Source of the DNA: Adiantum capillus-veneris | Lineage: Eukaryota > Streptophyta > Polypodiopsida > Polypodiales > Pteridaceae | Length of the DNA stretch: 64,000 nt | Reading direction: 5' to 3' | Assembly: GCA_014529385.2 (NCBI GenBank) | Contig: CM043952.1 | Coordinates: 65,746,370-65,810,369, forward strand | Shown here: positions 24,250-35,439 of the stretch, piece by piece | How positions within the stretch are numbered: position 1 is the stretch's first letter | How the letters are laid out: each line of letters opens with the position of its first letter | Position numbers and translations under genes: made by a program | Notes under the pieces: generated by a model | What the model was told of the DNA's origin: nothing | Databases searched by the model: none | The model's input: only the letters and a program-made list of their open reading frames with translations

Positions 24250-25357
24250 CTCTATGATATCCTATTGAGCTAAACAGCACCGATGTAAAAGTGCTATATA
24301 ATCTCTTATTGGACACGGGTGCTAAATATAATATGCTATCATATGGGGTGTGGTGTCAGTTAGGGCAGCTACCTCTATCTGAGAGTATTATCCAAGTCAA
24401 GGGTGTCAACAAGAAAAAAACTTCGGTTTTTGGGATCTAGCATACTTCTATCAGTTATAACAATGGGGTTGTAGCTCAAGACTTTTTGGTCATGCCTGTT
24501 GGAACTACGGAGGGTAATATAAACCTAGGACGCACGTGGACGATAGCCACCAAATGCACTATTGATTGGGGGATAGGGGGTGTCACAACACAGAAACCAA
24601 CTCTTAGCCCTACCACTCAAGCCATAGTCCCTGAGATATTGCCTCTTAAGGAAATAAAACCCAAAAGATTGCATGTCCAAGAGGTTGAACCATATGTCCA
24701 CATAGCCCAACTCTCTAGAGCTTCAACTGATGTAGTTGAAATAAAGCTTGAGATACACAAGACCCATCCCAATGTAACAAAGAAAACATACAAGTGGGTC
24801 CCTAAAGCTTCTTTAGCAACTATAGCCAGTGCTAAAAGACAGGAGCCTGGTAAGAGACGTTCCATTCACCCCAAGAAATGTAAAGAAACGTTGCGTTGGA
24901 TTCCTAAAAACTATTGGAAGCCCAAGGCTACTATAAAGGAAATGATCAAATCTGGGTGCCAAAACGTAAATTGTGCTCTTACTTGTCACTGGGCCCATGT
25001 GAGCTCAATCCTGTGGCTCCAAAACAAATCGAAGATCGCGGAAAGGAAAAAATCACGGAATGCTACACACCTGCTCCAAAGCTAGTTTGGGTACCGAAGA
25101 AAGAACGATTTGTTCCACTTAGCTCAGGAACAACGAAATCAAATGGAACTTCTTACTCTTCGTGTAGTTCCTATACAGAAATAGAAGCTTCAAGACAACC
25201 TCCACCTACCATTGTACATATCCATACAAGCAAGAAAGAGTTTGCACCTCCCGTTGTAAGTTCACCACCTACAATAATGTTGCAAATAAAATCATGGGAG
25301 AGTACCTTACCACCCTTGCGACTAGATGAAACGCATAGGGTGGTTGAAAACTATTGA
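24250..25357 (+). pseudogene. Retropepsin-like domain plus WVPK-repeat region
   Basis: 24280-24330 encodes LYNLLLDTGAKYNML, an aspartic protease active site (DTGA). After a stop near 24437 the frame resumes as FLVMPVGTTEGNINLG. Then follow about 260 codons of basic sequence in which a WVPK-type motif recurs: YKWVPK, LRWIPK, QIWVPK and LVWVPK. The frame shifts near 24955 between the second and third. The segment ends just before a polypurine run at 25437-25450. Its order, after an integrase tail, is not that of a normal pol. It may be the gag-protease part of another copy, or an extra 3' frame. I do not recognise the WVPK region as a named domain. Confidence 0.55.
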
Positions 25358-25436
25358 TTAAATCCTTCACCCATGCCAACTTGGAACAATTGGTTTCAAA
25401 AGGTGACAACATCATTCCAAAAGGTATGATCTACCC

Positions 25437-25640
25437 AAGGAAGGGGGGAGTGTTTGTTGACCTCCATCATTCACTTGCTTCCCTCTCAACCTTCCTCCCT
25501 GACCTCTTAATCTCCAATCTTAGGGAATGTATATATAAAGCCTTATACTCACAAAAACAAGATAAAAAAGTAAAAGAGCAAGAGCCATAACACAAAATCA
25601 TAAAAACACATTATGCACAAGAACATGACCCTTGTAATAT
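25437..25640 (+). repeat. Polypurine tract and putative 3' LTR start
   Basis: AAGGAAGGGGGGAG is followed at 25451 by TGTTTGTTGACC, the usual polypurine-TG junction of a 3' LTR. A TATA-like GTATATATAAAG lies at about 25529-25540. The LTR end was not found. Confidence 0.5.
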
Positions 25641-25676
25641 TTGCACTCTGACCATCATCTATTTGCATGTACAGAT

Positions 25677-26097
25677 ATGGCTAGTACGCTAGAGTCATCC
25701 ACTCTTGCCTTGGGTGAGAGGTACCCTCGTTACTTTTCACAAATGTTTCACATGGTCTTTCTGGTGCTTGCCTGTGAATGGGATTTGGTAGGTACGCTAG
25801 CATGTGAGAGGAATTTCGAGGAGTTAGAATGGCTGATACGTCTCTTAACCATGATTGATCCATAGTTAGTAGAGAGTGTATCTCCCATTGCACAAGCATA
25901 TCCTTTTGACCAAGATAACTATAGGCGTCTAGTGACCTTCTTAATAAACATTGGTGCCTCTGATGATGAAGAACATTTACATGATTATACGGATGGCACA
26001 TATGGTCTCACGGATGATGACTTTGTTTTTCTCGACGACGAGGATAGGGGTTTAGCCTCAGGGTTTCCCCCTAATATCTACAATATCCTATTCCCTT
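25677..26097 (+). pseudogene. Unknown acidic reading frame, one stop
   Basis: A frame starting ATG at 25677 runs 62 codons to a stop at 25863. In the same frame it then continues through AYPFDQDNYRRLV and an Asp-rich tail (DDEEHLHDYTDG, LTDDDFVFLDDEDRG) to about 26097. I do not recognise it. It lies between two polypurine-TG junctions (25450 and 26112), so it is probably part of a retroelement. Confidence 0.4.
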
Positions 26098-27467
26098 GAC
26101 TCTCTAGGGGGAGTGCAGATAATTAGGTTAGGGTTCCTTATGTTTTTTAATTGCGTTCAATAAGTGTTGGGACCTTTTCCCACTGATGTGTCTCTTAGAG
26201 GTATTCTTTGTGTTTCCTAGTGTGTACAGGAACGTGTTGCTATTATTAGGATTTGGTGGAATATTTCTCTCGTTCACACTTCAAATCAAGCGCGACCATC
26301 AACACAAATAGGTGTTTCTTTTCCATTAGCATTGCCCCTTATCTTTTTGTATCCATGTTTGTCTGCTTTATTGTGATGATAGCATAATATTCAACACATT
26401 TGCTTAGTATCAAACATTAAATTCAATGTAATTTTTTGTCATAATCACTTGTCTAGGTTTAAAAATCAAGCAGTCCGGCTAAGCTAGTTTGACCAAGCTA
26501 GGTGTTAGAAATCTTCTCTTCATACCATGGGAATGCCTTCCTAATAATCAATGGTTACTTAGGTTCTTAATCCGATTTAGGTAGCATTGTGTGAAATGTA
26601 CTAGGGCTTTCTAGTGGGCTTAGTCCATATGGACCTTTAGCTTAAGTATTATAAAGGGAGTTTACTAGTGTGATGAGCCTGGGGAGGGTAACAGTGTTAT
26701 ATGACCCCCCAAAGTTACAAAATTAAAATGTTGAAAACGAACAAACAAAAAATCAAAGTGCCACAATGTAAAATCTTAAGCTGGAAGAGAAACCTCAGCT
26801 TGATTTGGTACCCCACTCACATGTATCGCCTATGGTACTAGAGCCCTAGAGGTTCCCAGTGTGGGCGCTTTTCCTTGAAAAGCAAAAAACCCAAGGAATA
26901 CAAAATAAGCACACACATTAAAATTGAATCACTATGAAAGACTTTGGGGGGTCAAAGAAAAGGTAATCAGTCAGGCGATGATTTCATGAGAAATTCCTTT
27001 TATCGTAGCTTAACTACAAGGTCTTCTAGGTATAGCCTCTAGTCAGTCCTTGAACATGAAATACTTGGCTCTCGCAATTAAACAACTTAATTGACCAGAG
27101 AAAATTAAGAAGCTTACCCATGGTATTAATAGTTTAGTCGATATTTAGTGCCTTTCGACCATTAAATTAGCGACCCCAGACTTGTTTAATCTTTTACCTT
27201 TACAACTGTTTATGCGTTTGATTATATTACAATTTAATGTTTATTGCTGACAAATGGTTTAAAATTCTGTTACCAATCAAATTGTTTGCCTACAACTGCA
27301 TATGCTTTTTAATTGTATATGAGAATGCAATTACTCTGTCAATGTTAATTGATTTTGCAGTGACTGAAGAAGGCTAAGGACATTCATCTCAAATGCTCTT
27401 CCACCTCGATGAACGAGATTCAACTCAATAGATTCGGAGGACGGAATCTACATCAAGAAGGGGGGCA
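26098..27467. other. Non-coding, possible LTR or leader sequence
   Basis: A second polypurine-TG junction (TAGGGGGAG then TGCAGATAA) lies at 26105-26113. A PBS-like TGGTACTAGAGCC lies at about 26833. They could bound a ~700-bp LTR, but the LTR end does not adjoin the PBS convincingly. No gene is seen. Confidence 0.4.
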
Positions 27468-27789
27468 TGTTAACCCTCACGGCTCACGGACACCCTATCA
27501 CCTACAACGGACGTTATATTATTTACTTGGTAGAGTCAGGTATCGGGCTTGTCGGTCCAATAGGAAAAGGGTAAGAGTGATCGCCGATGAGAGGCGCACT
27601 ATAACTGGAACATTCAAGGGATTAGTTGGCTAAGCATGGACGCCCAAGTGTTAATGAGGTGAGCTCATATAAAAGTCAACTAAACCTAAAATTCACTCAT
27701 TCTCTCATTTGTGCAATTGTAGAGTGCTCTTGCTCCATCTCCATCTCCATCTTCTTCTTCTTCATCTCCTTGTGTGTGCGTGTGTATGC

Positions 27790-27822
<33 letters not shown>

Positions 27823-28080
27823 CGATTGAGCATTGGGGAGGCACGACGGTGGCGAGCCAGTTGAGCATGGAGTAGTGGCGTCTCCCTCTTTTTCGCGGCA
27901 AGGAATCCTCCACGATAGCAAGTGTAGAGCGGTGAGTGACACACCATCGTCTTCTTTGAGCTTACTAGTTTAGGCTTGTTGTGTGCTTGGAGCCATTTGT
28001 GGCTCGCACACAGTGTATCGGCAAGTTCCTTGCATTGACACGTGCGACATACGCGCACAAAAAGATATAAAATTTCCATC
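27468..28080 (+). repeat. Putative gypsy LTR
   Basis: AGAAGGGGGGCA precedes TGTTAACCCTCACGG at 27468. A TATA-like CATATAAAAG lies at about 27667. A (GA)n tract spans 27792-27820. The segment may end CCATCA at 28080, followed by a PBS-like TGGTGCTTGAAGTGGG at 28092. No second copy is present in the window, so this rests on signals alone. Confidence 0.4.
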
Positions 28081-29324
28081 AAAATCAAGTGGTGCTTGAA
28101 GTGGGAAGGAATTGAACCCGAATCCCAAGACATTCTTGGATCCGTGGTTGTACAGTTAACCGGATGTTACAACCGGCATGGACTCCGACAAGCTCTCCGT
28201 CGTACCCTTTCCAAGTAGTAATGCTTGAAGATTTTGAAAGGCCACTAAAATTTGGCCATTGCAAAAAACCAGCTTGTTGACGATGTGCTAAAGGATTTCC
28301 AAGAGGCAGCTTGCGATACCTTATGCAAACCTCCCGAGCCCAAGCCTTCGAGGATGCAATCGAGAAGCGTGTGTGCACGTGCCCTTGTGGTTAAAAAATC
28401 CTTGCCCTAAGGCCAAAGTCCTTTGGGCACTTGAAATGTGAAAGCAAAAGCGCAAGGCATGGCGATGGAGTAGCAGACTACCATGCGAGAGAGAAAAAGA
28501 GAATTATTGCACGCTGTGGTGCTGCCCAGAGGTCGCTGATGTGACGTGTATTGTCCCCCACAGTGTCGCGCTCAAGATGAGCCCACCGTGGTGGTATTTG
28601 GCAGTGGTCTTTGGTCTCTCCCCCCTTGCCGCAAGCGGCTCTTTGCGTGTTGAAGACTATCTGTAAGTGGTTGGGGGAAAGCACCTCACTCTTATTGCTG
28701 CTATTCATCCCGTGTTGGATGGGCAGCGTACAAGTATTTTTTGCTAAAGGATCTACTAAGAGCATACGTTAGCACAACACATTCTGAATGGGCGATTCTC
28801 TCCCTATTCTAGAATTTCCTTAAGTAAGGTTTTCAACTTTGAAGACCTGTTGTGGTGGGGTTGGATACCGTTTCAGTAGTTTCATAAGTCAAGGACTTAA
28901 TAGATGTGCTAACAAAGTATGTTGGCAGGTAACCTTCATTGGGGGTGAACATGTAGTTCTGGGTGTTCCAAACTGTTTTAAGTCTACCATAAGGACACAT
29001 CCTATTCTACTTCTTAGTAGCTATGAGCTTTTTAAGATACACGAGTTGGAAATCTGGCTCACAACTTTATGAAAAGTTGCACCAAGGCTTTCTTGCTTTT
29101 TTCCAGTCGCTTCAAAAGGTTTGCAAATTGGTTAAATACAAGTGGTTGCAAAAGGACAACAATGTTGAAAATCAAGATGTTGCTCTTGGTTTCATTGAAC
29201 CTCCTCACTGCACCAAGTATCGGTCCTATGGACAATTGGCCCACATATGGGAGCCAATCAGGAAAACATTAGTGTTCTTACGAAGATACTACCACTTGTG
29301 TTTTCGAGGACGAAAACGCTTCTC
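28081..29324. other. Internal retroelement-like sequence, no recognised domains
   Basis: Frames of 60-127 codons occur on both strands without recognisable motifs. Its position between a putative LTR with PBS and a polypurine junction suggests decayed retroelement interior. Confidence 0.4.
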
Positions 29325-29480
29325 CAAGGGGGGAGTAATGTCATTCCAAGGGCAATGCCCGGTGGTCAAGGACCAGGCCCAAGGGGCCAACTGCAAGTGT
29401 GGATAGGGAATGAGGCCCAAGGGGCTATTTAATGGGAGGTTCATTCTCAAGTCGGTTCCACCAGGGGCCTTTCATTTCTC
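29325..29480 (+). repeat. Polypurine junction and LTR-like fragment
   Basis: TCCAAGGGGGGAGTAA precedes TGTCATTCCAAGGG at 29339. The TAATGTCAT phrase at the junction also occurs at the LTR start at 37600. About 140 bp of LTR-like sequence follow before the protease of element A begins. Confidence 0.45.
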
Positions 29481-29487
29481 CTTTCCT

Positions 29488-32450
29488 ATGCTTGGGGAAA
29501 GATGCAAGAGCATGCTGTCTTTATTTTGTTTGACCCTGTTCAACTCACAATATCCACGGAGTTGACCACTAATCTAGGCATACAAGCCCACAAGATAGGG
29601 GATGCATTGAAAGCCAATGGAGCTATCGAGGGACAAGACGTCTCAGTTACTTCTTTCATTGGAAAATTAAGGCTTCATGTCCAAAGCTATGTGGACAAAA
29701 TGGATTTCTTCATCTTCCCTCTCAAACATGAGAATGTTATCATTGGGGTACCATGGTTTAACCGCATGGCTTCCAACATGAAGTTCCCTGAAAGGAGAAT
29801 CTACTTCACCTACAGGGAAGAGAGCATGTACATAGATGCTAATGAGTCCGGAAACACCATATCCTTGCAATAAAGGGATTCAAGAGGAATTAGAGTTGAC
29901 GAATTTCCTAAATGGATCCCAAGACGTTTTCATTAATGACATCCCTAGTGAGCTACCTCTAAAATGAGGGATGATGACCATGCAATTGAGCTCCTACTAG
30001 GAAGCTCACTGCCTAACAAGCCCCCTTATCGAGTTTCACAAGCTCAACAAGAGGAGATCATGAGGCAAGTGCATGAATTGGTGGGAAAAGGGATGGTGAG
30101 GTCTAGCTCCTCTCCATTTTGTTCACCATTTCTTTTAGTGCAAAAGAAAGACGACACATATCCCATGTGTGTCGATTATAGTGTACTAAATAAGATTACT
30201 ATCAAAAATAGATTTCTCCTGCCGCAAATAGAAGATCTATTTGATAATCTACAAGTTTTGGCCTAGCAAATGCTCCAGACGCATTCAAACTCATGATGGA
30301 AAAAAATCTTCAGGCCATTCAAATTCTCTTGAGGAGTACAAGCGACACCTCCAGGTAATCTTTCAAGTTGTGAGAGAGAATAAGCTTTTCATTGATCAAA
30401 AGAAAAGTGAATTTTTCATACAGGAGATTCAATATTTAGGTCACATTATCTCTAAAGATGGCACCCGTATGGATCCAACAAAGTTAGAGATAATAAAAGG
30501 ATGGCGTAATCCAAGGAATCTACATGAGGTACGAAGCTTCATAGGTATGTATGCATACTATAGATGCTTCATTTTTCAAAAAAATCTCACTAATATCAAG
30601 CTCACTACATAACAAAAAAACAACATTAAGTATTCATGGACTGCAAAAGTGCAAGAAGCTTGTGAAGAAGCTTAAGGAGAATCTTAGCTCTCAATGTGTG
30701 CTCACACTACTAGACCTCTCCGATTTGAGGTTTATTGTGATGCTTGTGGTAATTGACTTGAAGCTATTTTGCTTCAAGAAGGGCATGCCATAGCATATGA
30801 GAGTTAAAGACTCAACTTCAATAAGTGAGTATTAGGCAAATACGAAAAAGAGCTACTAGCTATTCTATATGACCTAAACACGTGGAAACACTATCTCTTG
30901 GGGACTCCATTCATCCTACGAATGGATCATAAAGCCTCAAGAACTTCATGATGCAAACCAAGCTCTCCGACAAACAAACGAGGTGGGAAAATTTTCTTTT
31001 GCAATTTAAATGTCATATTGCTCACATTGTTGGCAAGCACAATCAAGTGGTCGATGCACTTTCACAACGACCAAGGATAAATGTGGTGTCTATAGCAACT
31101 CACAATGATCTATCTTTTATAGATAAGTATGCTACTGATTGAGACTTTAAGTATGTAATTAGAGCCTTTGCATTAGGGAAGAAAAAAAAGAACCATTCAC
31201 CTTGAAGGATGGTTATCTTCCAAACGGCAATAGGCTATATGTTACTCACCCATACAATAAGAAAGTAATGTATGAATCCCATACTTCTTCTTATGTGGGG
31301 CAAAGAGGGAATCCATAATCTATTCTTCAAGGAGTAGAAATGTATTTCTATTGGTCTACCATGAAAAGTAAACATACAACAGTATGTTCCAAAATGCATG
31401 GTATACCAAAAGTTGAAATTTGATCAAGGGAAGCAACGTGGATTGTTTCAATTGACAGGCTTAACAAGAAAACACACTCTATGCCTGTCAAAAAGACTAT
31501 TAAGTCACATCAAATGGAAACCCTCTTCAGATCTCAAATTTTCAAGCATCATGGATTTCCAACACCCATAGTGTTAGACAAAGATCCTAGAATGACCATA
31601 AGTTCTAGAAGGGTCTCTTTGAGAATCTAGGAAGTAGATTGAATTTCTCGTTCGGCCTATCATGCACAAACGGATGACCAAAGTGAAATAAATAATCTAA
31701 CAATTCTTGATATACTAAAATCCTATGTCATGGAAGTTGATCAATGTTCTCAATGATAGAAGTACCTACCTTTTATAGAGTATGTGTACAATGATATTGT
31801 ACATACTTCTATGGGGAAATTACCTTTTGAGGTTAAAGAAGGAAGATCCAAAAGTCCCTTAGTACTTAAAGTACATGGGAAGATCTTTGTTGATGATGAA
31901 TATAGCCGAGACCTACAAGATTCTTTTCCAAAGATTAAAAGGGTTATATCCATCTCATAGGAAAGGCAAAAAGGGCTGCTGTTAATAAGCACAGAAGAGC
32001 CTTAGCCTTTAAGGAAACTGATTGGGTCTTGCTAAACTTTCTCAAGGCTCATATGAGGCATACTATGGGCAAGAGTCCTACGGACCACCAAGAGTATGAT
32101 GCTAAACTAGCAAAAAGATACTATGGTCCTTAAAATTCTTAAGCCAGTCAATGAGATGGCTTATCAATTGAAGTTGCCCAGCCATTGGCTCATGCACAAT
32201 GTTTTCCATGAGAACCTACATAAGCCTTACAAAGGAGTGCCATCAAAAGAAGAAATAGTTGCAGACCCTCCAAAAATCGAAGATCAAGAAGGTCCATCCT
32301 ATGACATGAAGACAATGTATTAAGAAATGGTAAGATTATCTGACGACATCTTATTAAGTTAAATAATTATCCTTTTAAAGATGCTAAATGGATGCAAGGA
32401 ACCTAACTTAAGGATAATATGAACCTTTTCAATGCTTACAATGTTTCACT
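29488..32450 (+). pseudogene. Ty3/gypsy chromovirus copy A, PR-RT-RH-IN, decayed
   Basis: The order is protease (collinear with the DPGSTHNFIS protease of copy C, but the active site itself is altered) at 29502-29870, then the RT N-terminus (PPYRVSQAQQEEIMRQV, SPFLLVQKKDDTYPMCVDY) at 29964-30260. An abrupt jump follows at about 30265-30330, then RT thumb, RNase H (SLKYFMKQTKLSDKQTRWEN is replaced only partly) and integrase to about 32100. The tail ends in KLPSHWLMHNVFHENLHKPY. The jump removes the catalytic YxDD segment. Gag is absent and many frameshifts and stops follow. A 3' LTR relic adjoins at 32460. It is paralogous to copies B and C and is useful for reading their mutations. Confidence 0.92.
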
Positions 32451-32459
32451 AGAGGTGCT

Positions 32460-33005
32460 GGGGGGATACACCACACAGACACTCATTTTGTGGATTCATT
32501 CTCACTTGGTGAAAGTAGAGGAACTCCACCTCCTTCTCCAAGATTGTGAGAAGTAAGAGCCTACACCAACACTCTTGGCTATGGAATGAAAATCCAACCA
32601 AGAGCCATGCTTCAATGCTTAAGCTTACCATCTTCTCCATCTTCATTACTATGATATTATGCATGCTAGCAAGAAGAGTGATGATAAGTGAGGAACTATT
32701 TGTTTCTCCTATGGAATGTTTCTTCTTCCTCTTTCCTAGCCTCATTCCCCGCTAGCTCTCTCCACCTTCGAAGGTGTTTGAGGCCTTGGGACTGAGGCTT
32801 GGGATAGTGAATGCTTTCTACAAAGTTTATGTTATGCTTGTGATGCAAGAAGCTTTCCATCTTCATTGCATCACCAAGGTCATAAGGAAGACAAAGATTG
32901 TATTGTACCAAGTCTCTCTCGATGGGAGAAACTATAATACAAATGCCTATTGGAGGGGGGACCGGCTCCGTATGAATCCGGTCCTCAATTGTTGACATGT
33001 TCTCT

Positions 33006-33060
<55 letters not shown>

Positions 33061-33219
33061 CGCAAAAGTATTGTTCATGCCAAGTTAACTAAGTACCATG
33101 TTTATGTTGCTACCATCAATTAAGTTCACCCGCTATACTCACAAACTAATCTCACAAAAGTGCTTTATCTAAATTCCTAATTCCGCTACTCTCAAAGTTC
33201 ATAGGCCATTTCCATTACA
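32460..33219 (+). repeat. 3' LTR relic of copy A
   Basis: Collinear with the last ~750 bp of the LTR at 37600-39218. Shared phrases include AAATCCAACCAAGAGCCA, CACCWTCTTCGAAGGTGT and GGGGACCGGCTCC. The end AGGCCATTTCCATTACA corresponds to the 39218 end. The first ~850 bp of the LTR are missing. A (CT)n tract at 33009-33057 has expanded inside it. Confidence 0.85.
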
Positions 33220-33916
33220 CATAATACATCTCATATGATTAAAATGTAGTTTCTAAGCCTAAATGATGAGTTATGAGCTAATTGTCAAGAGGCTTAGTGG
33301 CAACAAAATCATAGAACCGTCGCGAGAGAACTACATTGTTGCGTAGAGTTTTCACCTGTGGATGCGTAGAAGCAGGCGAATAGGCACTTCACAAGAGAGA
33401 TACAAGCATCAAAAGGTAGAGGGAGAGTACACAATGCTCAGAGGTAGCGATTTATCATCCAAAAAATACTTTTTACATAGTTTGGGTTTAATACCTGAGT
33501 CACAAAGTTCTATGGTCAAAAATAAATGATCGCACAGCCTGTATATGGCTAAAGTCAGTAAGCTGATAGAACTAGAATTCTACCTTTGCTTAAAGAGGTT
33601 AGTGTAGTTGTAGTCCCAACATTGAAAATGAAGGCTTGATTCATCCATAGATTGATTTTATGTCTTGATGTATAGGATAATTGGAATAATTCCTTTTTTT
33701 TTCTACTTTGTACAAAGATGATTCCAAATAAAGAATTTGTTTTGTGCGAATGCTTTTCGGTTGTCTAAAGTCAGTTGTCTTTTAAGCATAATTATCACTT
33801 TTATATGCACAATACACAAATGCACACATGTATATTTCTATATTTGAGAATACATACACAAACTTATGTGTATTTGTACGTGCATGAATGTTAAAGGAGA
33901 TACATGTACATGTATA
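33220..33916. other. No gene recognised
   Basis: AT-rich sequence after the copy A LTR with no long frames or obvious repeats. Confidence 0.6.
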
Positions 33917-33956
33917 ACACACACACACACACACACACGTGTGTGTGTGTGTGTGT
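33917..33956. repeat. Palindromic (AC)n(GT)n
   Basis: About 22 nt of AC pass directly into 18 nt of GT, so the tract is its own reverse complement. A similar arrangement occurs at 57530-57573. Confidence 0.95.
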
Positions 33957-33987
33957 AGACAAAGGATATCATCAAATATTTATTCTA

Positions 33988-34050
33988 TCTATACTCTTTA
34001 TAATGCAGCTTAAAATTTTCAAGGAAGGAGAGGGAGTCCACGTGTCACTC
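33988..34050 (+). mobile_element. Helitron-like 5' terminus
   Basis: A|TCTATACTCTTTATAATGC is followed by GGAGAGGGAGTCCACGTGTCA, a diverged form of the family words. About 190 bp on, ACTAGTATGTGACCC (34177) resembles a Helitron 3' end in the opposite orientation, so more than one element may be involved. Confidence 0.4.
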
Positions 34051-34532
34051 CTTGGTTCATTTCAAAAAACACCTTAAAAAACATCTAATGTAAAATGCTA
34101 AAGTAAAGGGTAAGATTATAAGAAATGACAGTCTTTTAGTAATGTAAGAAGTGACAAGCCTTTTCAAATGTAACTAGTATGTGACCCACGTGTTGCTGCG
34201 ATCATAAAATATTAAAAGAAGAGTCGCCAAACCGTGGGTTCTCTAAGGGCTTTATGGTTCTAAAAGCAAAGCCAAGGCCCCATGGCCTAGGTGTCCCTAA
34301 CATCGTGGATTAGCAACAGCTATAGAAAGTCGACTTTAGGACCTGGTCACATGAGGCTCAATTATAAGTAAGTTGGGCGGATAACTTAGACTCTTGAGTG
34401 AAGCAGCTTAGTTCTACTATGCCAAGGCTCTTGTAAGTATACCAAAATTGGCATGGTTGCAAAGGCCCATCGCCTCCACCTTTTTTTTTGCTTTTTTAAG
34501 CTTGCACATGTTGACGACGTTATCTGCGCCTC

Positions 34533-34627
<95 letters not shown>

Positions 34628-35439
34628 GTGTTGGACGGATACGCCGCAACGGACGTCAGCACAGCGAGAACTCACCTAACAAGATTTGTCAGCTAAGGAC
34701 GAAGCTCGACCCGCAAGCGTGTGGAAGCAAGCATAGGGTGTCAACCTACACTCGACCGACTCCTAACTAATTCCTACAGAGGTCTTTGCCCAATGTCTAA
34801 GTCACAGCCTTCAAGAGTGCATAGAGAAAACTTCCTACAACACTTTTTAGAGCCAAATACCCATCAAACAATCTCGAAACACCATAGAACTTGAAGGAGA
34901 CCCTACTAACACCAATAGGTCGCTCTCCCTAAGATCTATGAACCAAAACCCCAACCCAAAACACCTGGTGCAAAATCACGTAGGATGTCTAGCCAAAATT
35001 TCCAGGTCGTCGTTTCCAAAATCTAAAGTACCTAATGTGTAGCTCTACTCAATGCGAACATGTGGATATGATGCAATGCAAAATCGGACAACGTATGCTC
35101 ACCGAATCACCAGATGAAGCTCGTAGATGGAGCTCGCAGAACCGGACCGTATGCGTGCAATGTAGGTATTGGCAAGTAGCTCTCGTCGGGAGCAACACGC
35201 TGCACTTCTCTGCACTCGATTCGACCACCGGTGCAGGCGTAGTATCAAGATGAATCTCTCACTCTCTCTCGTACACAGTACGCCCACCCACAGACTTCAA
35301 ACTTTTTTAAAATGAAAAAAGGTTTTTCATTAAGGTCAAAAAGTGGTATCAATACCTTACAATTCTCAAACCCTAATGTTCCATTTTAACCATCTACTCA
35401 ATCTAAATGTTAAAACTGGGATACAATCTGGAAACTTCT
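34051..35439. other. No recognisable gene; one (GA)n tract
   Basis: A (GA)n tract of about 88 nt lies at 34537-34624. Neither strand shows family motifs. Confidence 0.6.

Noticed and set aside
26113-26845. A complete ~700-bp LTR between the polypurine junction at 26105 and the PBS-like TGGTACTAGAGCC
   Set aside because: No CA end adjoins the PBS-like word and no second copy exists in the window.
28086-28210. tRNA-like sequence on the minus strand (GGGTTCAATTCC resembles a T-arm)
   Set aside because: The T-stem does not pair, the distance to the CCA-like end is wrong and no A box is present. It is better explained as sequence following a putative PBS.
27468-29339. 27468 and 29339 as the two LTR starts of one element
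   Set aside because: The sequences after the two TG starts do not match each other.
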